A stretch of 53,633 bases of DNA, from positions 1 through 53,633 of the IMG/VR virus record IMGVR_UViG_3300034039_000013. The stretch is one strand, 5' to 3'. The position numbers were made by a program, and so were the translations under genes. Under the pieces are notes generated by a model. The model ran no database searches and had not been told where the DNA came from. It saw only the letters and a list, made by a program, of their open reading frames with translations. This document shows, piece after piece, positions 24,488 to 31,673 of the stretch (position 1 is its first letter; each line of letters opens with the position of its first letter). This DNA comes from a virus.

Positions 24488-24702
24488 ATAAGCACCCCAA
24501 CCACGGACTGTACACCGACGAAGATAGACCAGTATGCACAAATTGTGGCAGCAGGCATGTTGTTAAGAATGGTGTGGAGAGGCTGGCAACACAAGCATAC
24601 CAGCGATACCGTTGCCAGAAGTGCGGAACGCCTTTGAGAGGCCGAACCACTATACTCACCAAAGAGAAGCGTGCTACCATCTTAACCCAGAGTAAACTGT
24701 GA
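24472..24702 (+). CDS. Zinc-ribbon C-terminal part of the frameshifted exonuclease
   Basis: This frame has no proper start (TTG at 24472) or ribosome binding site. It encodes LPWINKHPNHGLY, then a zinc ribbon with CTNCG and CQKCG separated by about 29 residues. Related phage exonucleases carry this same ribbon directly after their last catalytic motif, so this is the displaced C-terminal domain of the gene at 23939 and not an independent gene. A loss of one base around 24471-24476 explains the split. No typical slippery heptamer is present there. Confidence 0.72.
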   Translation: MLPWINKHPNHGLYTDEDRPVCTNCGSRHVVKNGVERLATQAYQRYRCQKCGTPLRGRTTILTKEKRATILTQSKL

Positions 24703-24709
24703 GGGCATT

Positions 24710-24904
24710 ATGAAGAAACAGCAGGAAGTGAACAAGGTTGTGCTAAGACTACTTGTGGATGCGCTGGGACAGCCTGTGGTGACAGTTGACGTGGACAATG
24801 ATATAGCCCTTGATGTCATAGCGGCCTCACTGGCTAAGGCCGCAGCCGCCTTGCTTGGTGAAATTGAAGACAGCGAAGGCATACAGCCTACCGTAAGTCA
24901 TTAG
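24710..24904 (+). CDS. Hypothetical protein, 64 aa
   Basis: This small protein has GAGGG shortly before the ATG and starts 7 bases after the zinc-ribbon frame. No family is recognised. It is mildly acidic and helical, with an alanine-rich stretch (SLAKAAAALLGEI). It is the last protein gene of the foreign block, just before the tRNA. Confidence 0.58.
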   Translation: MKKQQEVNKVVLRLLVDALGQPVVTVDVDNDIALDVIAASLAKAAAALLGEIEDSEGIQPTVSH

Positions 24905-24914
24905 ACTAGGTTTT

Positions 24915-24990
24915 GCCGCAGTAGCACAATTGGCAGTGCAGCTGATTTGTACTCAGAAGGTTGCAGGTTCGACTCCTGCCTGCGGCACCA
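24915..24990 (+). tRNA. tRNA-Thr (anticodon TGT)
   Basis: A full cloverleaf of 76 bases can be folded. The acceptor stem GCCGCAG pairs with CTGCGGC, the D stem GCAC pairs with GTGC, and the T stem GCAGG pairs with CCTGC around TTCGACT. The anticodon loop TTTGTAC gives anticodon TGT (reads ACA). CCA is encoded. The anticodon stem has one G-A mismatch at its outer pair (27-43). It lies near the right edge of the foreign block. Phage tRNAs usually supply codons rare in the host. Confidence 0.85.
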
Positions 24991-24995
24991 TATCC

Positions 24996-25072
24996 CGCAA
25001 AGGGAAAGACTTTCTTGGGCGTAGCCTTGCTGACTATGTAAACAAGCATGGGGAAGGCAAGACATTCATTAT
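24996..25072 (+). other. Coding-like fragment between tRNA and the block edge
   Basis: In one + frame this stretch reads KGKDFLGRSLADYV and then GEGKTFII, which resembles the GKDYFGR...VIIISD block of the kinase at 22794. It has no start and ends where the antisense of the small protein copy A begins (about 25070-25078). It may be a broken fragment of a second kinase gene. The match is short and could be chance. Confidence 0.3.
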
Positions 25073-25207
25073 CTGGGTTATCCGCGATAAAGCCCGCAAC
25101 GGCTTCCTCGATAGTGGATTTAAGGTCTTTCAATACGTCTGTTACTATTTGAATAGACATTTTTGTTTCTCCTCTGTTGGTTGACTTTTTAGCTCCACCC
25201 TCCACTC

Positions 25208-26215
25208 TTAGTCTCCACTCTTAGTCCAGGTGAAAGTTACGGTTTCCGTTGCTGTTGCAGACAGGCTCGTATTAACCGCATCTGTGACCGTCACAGTCAC
25301 AGGCGCAGATACAGTTGTCGATGCCAAATCTGGTGTGCCGCTGGTGGCGACGCATTGTGCGCTGCTAGACGTTGCATAGTTCAGCGTCATATCGCTCGGT
25401 GTCGGGGAGCCGGTTTTACTCGATGCGCCAATTGACCACTGATAATTAACGGCGTGCGGTGTGGCTCCGCTGACAAAATACAATTCAACGGTTTGATAGC
25501 GAGAGATCGTGCCGCCATCAACCATAGAGCCGTTTGTCGGCACAAACCGAATGGCGTACAGCTCGCCGGGCTGAGTCGCGCCGGTATAGCGCGTGCTGGG
25601 GGGTGGTGTGGTGCCGGTGCTGCCGCTGCTGGACGTAGCGCCGCCGGGGGACAGCTCAGAATCCCAGACAAACGACACGCTGCATGTGTCTGTCAGCACG
25701 ATGCCGGTGTTAGAATCTGTGAGCTGCAACTGTAGCGTGCATCGCTTAATGGCAAACGGCGCTGTGGCGGGCGCTATCACAGAACAGGTCTCGCTAGTCG
25801 CACCGGACAGCGACAAGTCTGCATCACCGTCAATAATGCTCCAGTTCCACGAAAGCGGCGGTTTATATCCATTCTCCAGTACATATTGCGGCGTTACAGA
25901 TTGGCTCATGCCTACATTCTGGTTCGTCCACTGCGCGTAGTTGAGAAGGTCAACACTCTTTAGCGTCGTCGCCTTGCCCGCATGGGCAAACAGGTTGCCC
26001 AAGTCCGCGCCGGCCGAGTTCAAAAACCCCGTCATAGTATCCGCTTGCGACCCGTAGGTCTGCTCCCACAGGTACATCTGACTACGCGGCGCGTATTTCA
26101 CACCGAGATCCGTCCCTGCGCTGTCATAGTAGTAAGTCGTCTGCGTCAAGCCGCCTTGCCTCACGGCCCAGCGCGTAGTTATATCAACGCCACTGCTGTC
26201 GTAAAACGTACTCAC
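25208..26215 (-). CDS. Tail receptor-type protein, copy A (complete)
   Basis: This 335-residue structural protein has three N-terminal repeats of the form Y/F-x-x-S-x-G-x-D-L (about residues 5, 30 and 65), then Ig-like beta domains rich in Thr, Val and Ser, ending VTVTVTD...TFTWTKSGD. It starts with GTG overlapping the stop of the S74 fibre gene (GTGA). It is the only complete one of three related copies (the others are at 19578 and 19428). Base composition is clearly more GC-rich than the rest of the tail operon. It is probably a receptor-binding or tip protein attached to the fibre. No enzyme motif is visible. Confidence 0.78.
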   Translation of the reverse strand: MSTFYDSSGVDITTRWAVRQGGLTQTTYYYDSAGTDLGVKYAPRSQMYLWEQTYGSQADTMTGFLNSAGADLGNLFAHAGKATTLKSVDLLNYAQWTNQNVGMSQSVTPQYVLENGYKPPLSWNWSIIDGDADLSLSGATSETCSVIAPATAPFAIKRCTLQLQLTDSNTGIVLTDTCSVSFVWDSELSPGGATSSSGSTGTTPPPSTRYTGATQPGELYAIRFVPTNGSMVDGGTISRYQTVELYFVSGATPHAVNYQWSIGASSKTGSPTPSDMTLNYATSSSAQCVATSGTPDLASTTVSAPVTVTVTDAVNTSLSATATETVTFTWTKSGD

Positions 26216-27975
26216 GCCTTCAACTCCTCAATCAGCGCCTCAAGCTCTCTAACTTTTGCCTCAAGTGCCTCAACCTTTGCCGCCAGAACCGCATCAATGT
26301 CCACGGACAGCATCCCATCGACGCCCTCACTTACAGCTTCGGGCAAGACCTCTTGCACTTCTTGCGCGATATAGCCAATTTGGTCTTTTTCGCGCCCAGG
26401 GTCTTTCCAATCGAAAATAGACAGCCGTAAGTTTGCAACTTCAGGCCGAGCAAAACTCCTGACATTGGTTTTCATCCGAAGGTCGGAATAAACCTTGAAG
26501 CCGCCATCAGCCTGCACGCGCTTATTGAAATAGAACTCTGGCCGGTCTGTTAAGAAATGGCAATAGGTGCTATCGCCCGCGCCAATATCGACATAGCCAC
26601 TTGCGGTATTTACGCGGAGATAAGACCGCAGACTTACTCCAACCCCGTTGCTGTCTCTATTCCAGAGCGGCACGCCACTGCCATCTGTCCCGATATAACA
26701 ATCCCTTACGCCATCGCGGCCAAAAAAACTAATATAATTCCAGTCGTTCGGGTCGCCATCCGGCACGCGAAGATTAATTACGCTATCGCCGCCGGCTTGG
26801 ACTGTTATAGCTCCAGTAAAAGTGGCACCGGACAATTTTGCAAACGCAGACGCGTGATAACCATCTAGCAAATCCGCGTCAAGTCCTGAACCAGCGCCGT
26901 CATTGCCAGAGTGCCAGACTTTTTCCCATGGCTGCCAAGTGCCGTTATTTTGACAGCGAATCCACATAGAGTTATTGCGGGGGTCAAAAAACCCCTGCCC
27001 AGCCCACAAAGAAGAATCATAGTTCAGGGTAAAAACGTACCCATCTACAACACCGGAAGGTTTTACAGCACTGGAATAATCTAGGTGGTTTACTTGGAAT
27101 CCTGCAGCCTTAAAATCATTATTGGTGTATGCCCTATGGTTGGTCAAATAATCGTCCGCCAAGGTGTCATGACCATGGCTTGAAAGAGCGAAGCTAGATG
27201 CATGGAAGCCATCCAATGTATCAGCATCAAGACCTGAACCAGGGCCATCATTGCCAGCGTGCCAAACCTGATTTCCGTTTACGGTCAAGCTGCCGGTAAA
27301 ATTAGCTCCAGATAGCTGGGCAAACGCAGTCGAATCCAAACCATCCAAGGTGTCAGCATCAATTGTCGGATTGCTTGCAGTATCGAACCACAAAGAGCCG
27401 TCAGGTACGGCACCTGGGTCTGTAGAAGAGATATAGAACGGGTGAGCAGACTTCAGAGTCTTCCCAGAAATTACAAAATCATTGGAATCGTAATCTAACC
27501 AATCAGTAGCTCCATAAGACTGATCCCAAAACAGAATCCTGTCTGCTCCTGGGGATATGAGATTCTCTATACCAATGTTGCTTACGGTAGTTCCAGACAA
27601 GTCATTAGACGGCCGGATGTACGGGGCTACTTTAGTCCCTCGGTTCAAGACCGGCTTACGAGAGGCTATCACCGTACCGGCGTTAGCAGAATCGTAAGCA
27701 TAACCAAGGTTTAGAGATACTGCCCCAGCAGGGATTACTACTCCCTCAATCTTAGACTTAAACCAAGGCCCTGAGACGTCTGGGCTGACCTGGTAATCGT
27801 CAAAATCGTCGATATTGTTTCCGTCAAACGTAGCTATAGGCGTATCTGTGCCATCAAAGAACACCAACTGCGCCCGAAGGCCAGTAGCAGTGTCTACCCT
27901 AGTCTGCAGCTCCAAAGATGCAGAAACTACTTCTCCGACAGATAAATTTAGATTTGATAATAGTTTATTAGCCAT
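26212..27975 (-). CDS. Tail fibre with C-terminal S74 intramolecular chaperone
   Basis: This is a 587-residue fibre. The N-terminal about 125 residues form a jelly-roll-like domain also found at the C-terminus of the J-like protein encoded next to it. The middle holds repeats of the type HAGNDGPGSGLDADTLDG. The last 90 residues are an S74 autoprocessing chaperone: SDLRMKTNV (Ser497, expected self-cleavage site), DWKDPG, IGYIAQEVQEVLPEAV and a final coiled coil. The chaperone trimerises the fibre and then cuts itself off. The 3' part is GC-richer than the 5' part, which suggests mosaic origin. Confidence 0.88.
   Translation of the reverse strand: MANKLLSNLNLSVGEVVSASLELQTRVDTATGLRAQLVFFDGTDTPIATFDGNNIDDFDDYQVSPDVSGPWFKSKIEGVVIPAGAVSLNLGYAYDSANAGTVIASRKPVLNRGTKVAPYIRPSNDLSGTTVSNIGIENLISPGADRILFWDQSYGATDWLDYDSNDFVISGKTLKSAHPFYISSTDPGAVPDGSLWFDTASNPTIDADTLDGLDSTAFAQLSGANFTGSLTVNGNQVWHAGNDGPGSGLDADTLDGFHASSFALSSHGHDTLADDYLTNHRAYTNNDFKAAGFQVNHLDYSSAVKPSGVVDGYVFTLNYDSSLWAGQGFFDPRNNSMWIRCQNNGTWQPWEKVWHSGNDGAGSGLDADLLDGYHASAFAKLSGATFTGAITVQAGGDSVINLRVPDGDPNDWNYISFFGRDGVRDCYIGTDGSGVPLWNRDSNGVGVSLRSYLRVNTASGYVDIGAGDSTYCHFLTDRPEFYFNKRVQADGGFKVYSDLRMKTNVRSFARPEVANLRLSIFDWKDPGREKDQIGYIAQEVQEVLPEAVSEGVDGMLSVDIDAVLAAKVEALEAKVRELEALIEELKA
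26821..27360 (-). repeat. Degenerate repeats within the fibre gene
   Basis: Three imperfect repeats encode AGNDGPGSGLDADTLDG-FHASSFA-like segments (about 27187-27266 and 26821-26920, with a shorter copy at 27301-27360). At the DNA level the copies at 27215-27265 and 26870-26920 are alike enough to serve as recombination sites. They lie close to where base composition changes along the gene. Confidence 0.6.
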
Positions 27976-27982
27976 CTGTCAC

Positions 27983-30649
27983 CTAAGGTAATTGATAATA
28001 TCCGCCACCACTAGAAGGAGGAGCATACGGCCCCCCTCCGCCTGTAGTATTAGCACTTTCCTCTACAGGGGCTTCTACAGAACCGTCTAATAAGTTCTGG
28101 AAGTCGCCCCACTCTAAGTTAGTATCATCGTCTGGGTCTAAGAATCTGTCACCCCATCCTCCAACCGAGTGCAACACAGTCATCCCTCTATTAAATACTG
28201 GGTACCGCCCATAAAACGTCCCAGACGACACATAAGTTTTGAAAGAAAACCTAACGGCTCCTACAGGTATAAGTATGCCCTCTAATTTCACAGTAGAAAA
28301 CGACCCAGGGGGAGTCTGTGGTGTCGTAGTGGCTGGTGTACCAACAGGGTTACCTACATCATCATAAAACGCAACTTCCAAGTAGGCCCCTGTAGCATTT
28401 ATATTTTGCCAAACCAACGAGCAAGAAACATAATCTCCAGGTATTAACTCGTAAGAAGATAGCCTAAGACCTTTGAAAGACTTGTTAGCCCCGATGATTA
28501 TAGTGTTAGAGTAGACCCGTTGAGATCTCCTAGAAGGTGACACCAAATTATAAGGGCTTTGTCGTTCTCCGTATTCTTCTGCGGTCAACCCTGCTTCTAT
28601 CAATGTACCATTAGTGTCCAGAGTATTCCAAGCTCCCACCTGCCCAGAAGTGTTGATAAGCCTTGCCCACACATAAAGTATCCCTGAGATAGATACTGTA
28701 TAAGATACCTCAGACAATGAAGTGAAATCAGCAGGTACAGGGAACACCTTACTTAACGTGGCGGTATTCCTGTCATTAGAAGTTGAAAAGGTAAACTCTA
28801 CGCTAGCTATGTCTTTATCGTTAACAGAACTTACATCCAAAGTTAACTCTACGCCACCAGACAGCTTTGAATAGGTGATAGGCCCAGGTTGGTCAGGCCC
28901 AGTAGTCTTGGCTGTAACTATCCTATTCACAAGGGTGGCCTTAGCGCCTACCTTCTCCATAGCATTTATCGCAAATACTTCAAAGTCATAAGCTACACCT
29001 TCCTCAAGGACTAAGTACTGAGTTGTTGTGTTCTTGTCAACATCTGTATAGTTCCAAGCCGTGTCTGAAGATCTTTTCCAACGGAGTCTATACCTATCTA
29101 AGTATTGATCGTTTACTGGATCCCACACCAACTTAGCTCTAGGAAGGACTACGCCGTTGGGTGCAGGTAGTATGGCGTCATCCCCAGTATAAAATTGGAA
29201 ATTAGCAGGGGCTGGCATAGCCAAAGGATCGTAATCAATAGATACAGGAACACTAACGTCAGTAGTATACTCAGACAAAGCAACATCCCAAGCAGTCGTC
29301 AACTCTTCGACCAGTGTCAACTCTACGGAGAAGTCTGGGTTTATCGACATCTCTACGACTCTAAATAAAACGTCTGGAAGAGTAGGAGAGGCCAAATTTA
29401 CATTAACCAAAGACTGCACAGATGCCCTGAGTACAGTAGGTTTGCAGACCATTCTCAAAAGTTTCTGCTGTCTAGATTGCTTGAGAAGTATTATTGCTAT
29501 TCGTTGTGCTTGATAGACATCTGTAACACCTTCAAGCTTTATTTCCCTCTGAAATCTGCGCCCATCCTCAGTCTCGTAAGTTGTACTCTTTGCCGGAGGA
29601 AACGTCACACTGTCGTAGCCATCAGACGGCTCAGTATAGGTACCTGAAACATAGTTGTAATAGCTATCTCCTGTTAGGTTGGAACTATATACGAGGTTAC
29701 CTATAATGTCGTCCTCAGTAATAGTAAACTCGGCCACCCCGCCGACTCCTGCCAAAATTCTCCACTTTCCTCCGACATAAACAACCTTACCTAGCATAGT
29801 TTGCAGGATTTTCTCTAGGTTGTTTTTCCTCGAATCTGCTGTAGATAGAGCAATGTTACATTCGTACCGCTTCTGATAAGTCGATCCAGGTGGGATCTCC
29901 TCAAGCTGATCGCAAGCGTTGGCGGCTGCCATCACTGAAGGAAGGTCTATCCTATTGATATCCTCATTGAACCCTACTTCGCTGGTTAAGTAGTGTAAAG
30001 CTATTAGCGCAGGGTTTGTTGTATACTCCCAGGTACTTTGATCTGAAAATCTATGTGTGCCTGAACCGCCTTGTACTGTGCTATCCTTTCTTGGGTCGTA
30101 CACCTTAGCACCGCGCATTATTACAGATACGGACGGCAAAGTTTCCCATTCCTCGTATGTACCGAACCGGATAGCTATATAAGCTACGCCAGTACCCTTG
30201 TGGTTGGAAGTCCACTCAGATGGGTTTGCCCCAGAAATCAAAGGACTGGCAGTTTGAGACTGCGTTCCTGTGTACAATTCATATGTAATATCACGGCCAG
30301 CGTACTTTGGATCAGAAATTGATTTACCGTCTATAATAACGTCATCTATAGCCTCAACTTCGTGCTCACAGAACGCAACTACGTAGTACAGTGCAGATCC
30401 CTTCGTTGTCCAATAAACAAGAGGGCCAGATACTCTGACTTTTCCATATACAACAGACAGCGGGGCGTCAGAATCCCTGACCATCCCTTTCTTAGGAGGA
30501 GTGGTCAAGTCGGTTTTAGGCTGCATACCTTCTATGATGGCATTAAAAGTCACCATCAATATGATTTGGCCTATGACAGCGGCAATAGAAGCATAACCTA
30601 TTGCCGCTGAGGCCGCTGCAAACGCTACTGCTACCGCTGCTTGTGGCAT
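27983..30649 (-). CDS. Tail tip attachment protein (J-like)
   Basis: This 888-residue protein resembles the central tail-tip hub of lambda-like siphoviruses. It has an Ala-rich hydrophobic N-terminus (residues 1-40) and a conserved body (PLSVVYGKVRVSGP, then a region ending in MLGKVVYVGGKWRI). Fibronectin type III-like segments (about 475-700) follow, and then a C-terminal jelly-roll domain. It follows the DUF2163-like and NlpC/P60-like genes, as in many siphoviruses. It should close the tail tube and carry fibres that contact the receptor. Confidence 0.85.
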   Translation of the reverse strand: MPQAAVAVAFAAASAAIGYASIAAVIGQIILMVTFNAIIEGMQPKTDLTTPPKKGMVRDSDAPLSVVYGKVRVSGPLVYWTTKGSALYYVVAFCEHEVEAIDDVIIDGKSISDPKYAGRDITYELYTGTQSQTASPLISGANPSEWTSNHKGTGVAYIAIRFGTYEEWETLPSVSVIMRGAKVYDPRKDSTVQGGSGTHRFSDQSTWEYTTNPALIALHYLTSEVGFNEDINRIDLPSVMAAANACDQLEEIPPGSTYQKRYECNIALSTADSRKNNLEKILQTMLGKVVYVGGKWRILAGVGGVAEFTITEDDIIGNLVYSSNLTGDSYYNYVSGTYTEPSDGYDSVTFPPAKSTTYETEDGRRFQREIKLEGVTDVYQAQRIAIILLKQSRQQKLLRMVCKPTVLRASVQSLVNVNLASPTLPDVLFRVVEMSINPDFSVELTLVEELTTAWDVALSEYTTDVSVPVSIDYDPLAMPAPANFQFYTGDDAILPAPNGVVLPRAKLVWDPVNDQYLDRYRLRWKRSSDTAWNYTDVDKNTTTQYLVLEEGVAYDFEVFAINAMEKVGAKATLVNRIVTAKTTGPDQPGPITYSKLSGGVELTLDVSSVNDKDIASVEFTFSTSNDRNTATLSKVFPVPADFTSLSEVSYTVSISGILYVWARLINTSGQVGAWNTLDTNGTLIEAGLTAEEYGERQSPYNLVSPSRRSQRVYSNTIIIGANKSFKGLRLSSYELIPGDYVSCSLVWQNINATGAYLEVAFYDDVGNPVGTPATTTPQTPPGSFSTVKLEGILIPVGAVRFSFKTYVSSGTFYGRYPVFNRGMTVLHSVGGWGDRFLDPDDDTNLEWGDFQNLLDGSVEAPVEESANTTGGGGPYAPPSSGGGYYQLP

Positions 30650-30672
30650 CGCTGTTCCTTAAATTAACAAAA

Positions 30673-31062
30673 TCAAACGTCCCAACAACCTAACATATCT
30701 ACAGTCAATACTCTGACCAAACCTTTAGCTCCGACAAAGAACGAAACTTCTCCTGCACATAGACCCAGGCCGATACCATTCCCTGTCTCACCAATTACAA
30801 CGTCCCCAAGCTTCGCGAAACCAGATGGACGCATTTGGCCAAACGCTCTAACCGCCATTGCTTCCAGCCCTCCTGATTCGGACAGGATCTTATTGGCCGA
30901 TTCCTCATCATCATACATCCCTCTAAACTCTTCCATGAAGTCTTTACCAAGATACTCCTTTAACCAACCGCACGTAAACGTACAACAATCGTGCTCACCC
31001 CATTTAAAGGGTTTATCCCTGCATTTATCTATATACTCTCTAAACTTTTCGTACCTACCCAT
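30673..31062 (-). CDS. Tail-tip DUF6950 / NlpC-P60-like protein
   Basis: This 129-residue protein has the motif FKWGEHDCCTF near the N-terminus and GGLEAMAVRAFG plus LGDVVIGE further on, matching the small Cys-containing family often found between DUF2163 and J-like genes. The Cys in HDCC lies at the position of the NlpC/P60 active-site Cys, so it might cut peptidoglycan during DNA entry. The catalytic His is not certain. Its start overlaps the preceding stop as TAATG. Confidence 0.75.
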   Translation of the reverse strand: MGRYEKFREYIDKCRDKPFKWGEHDCCTFTCGWLKEYLGKDFMEEFRGMYDDEESANKILSESGGLEAMAVRAFGQMRPSGFAKLGDVVIGETGNGIGLGLCAGEVSFFVGAKGLVRVLTVDMLGCWDV

Positions 31063-31673
31063 TAGAATGGATCCTGTGGCGGTCGTCTATCTTCATACGG
31101 CCCTGGGGGTCTTGCTTCAGGCCCCCAAATGAGAGTTGTGTTGGCAACCCTACGAACATACTCAAAAAACTTGTCCCCTGGATACCGTTCTTGATGGTCT
31201 TCATTAGTTGCCCTACGAACAGAAGGTAAATCGAACTGAGTCATAATCGACTCTACTGCTAAAGACATAGCCCCCTCTGTCTCGCTCCTTACATATTGTA
31301 CAGAATCCATGTACCCAGAGAAAATCTCAACGTAATCGTTACAAACTGCTGTCTCAGGATCTACCGTACCTAGGTATAACGTAGCATTTCTACCCCTGAT
31401 AGACTCATTGATAGATAGGTCTACCTTAGTGGTATCCACACCGGAAAGTTGTATTTTTATCCCCTTCATAGACAACCTAGAGTCCTCCCTGACTGCTTCA
31501 ATAGCGCCGAGCTCACCAACTCCGATATAAGATTCAGAGTTCAGAGTAACAGACCCTATACCGCTATGGTATCTCTGAGTCCCAGAGGTAAACTCTAACT
31601 TTACAAACAAGCAGAGGGTTACTGAAGGAGACGCAAGCGCAGCCTCTAAGCCTCCTAAAATGCCTCTACTCAT
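31062..31673 (-). CDS. Tail hub protein, DUF2163-like
   Basis: This 203-residue protein resembles the baseplate/hub family DUF2163: VKLEFTSGTQRYHSGIGSV at the N-terminus, IKIQLSGVDTTKVDLSI in the middle and a C-terminal YPGDKFFEYV motif. It is placed between distal tail genes and the small NlpC-like gene, as in gene transfer agents and many siphoviruses. It overlaps the upstream gene by 4 bases and the next by 3. Structural role at the tail tip is likely. Confidence 0.78.
   Translation of the reverse strand: MSRGILGGLEAALASPSVTLCLFVKLEFTSGTQRYHSGIGSVTLNSESYIGVGELGAIEAVREDSRLSMKGIKIQLSGVDTTKVDLSINESIRGRNATLYLGTVDPETAVCNDYVEIFSGYMDSVQYVRSETEGAMSLAVESIMTQFDLPSVRRATNEDHQERYPGDKFFEYVRRVANTTLIWGPEARPPGPYEDRRPPQDPF

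Larger units (their letters stand above)
24906..25160 (-). pseudogene. Small fibre-associated protein, copy A, 3'-truncated
   Basis: The ATG at 25160 has a strong AGAGGAG ribosome binding site. The first 31 residues or so (SIQIVTDVLKDLKSTIEEAVAGF) align with the intact small protein starting at 19392. After about residue 30 the similarity ends and the frame runs through the coding-like fragment and then antisense through the tRNA, giving the spurious SRTCNLL-type tail typical of translated tRNA genes. The gene is thus cut by the right edge of the foreign block. Confidence 0.6.

Noticed and set aside
24930-25184. + strand open frame starting inside the tRNA
   Set aside because: Its first third is translated tRNA and its last third is antisense of the small protein copy A. 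Only the short middle piece is of interest and is reported separately.
19171-26215. Diversity-generating retroelement acting on the duplicated tail genes
   Set aside because: No reverse transcriptase gene and no template/variable repeat pair were seen. The copies differ throughout and not mainly at adenines.
19428-26215. Invertible tail-fibre segment
   Set aside because: All tail copies point the same way, and no recombinase gene or inverted crossover sites are visible.
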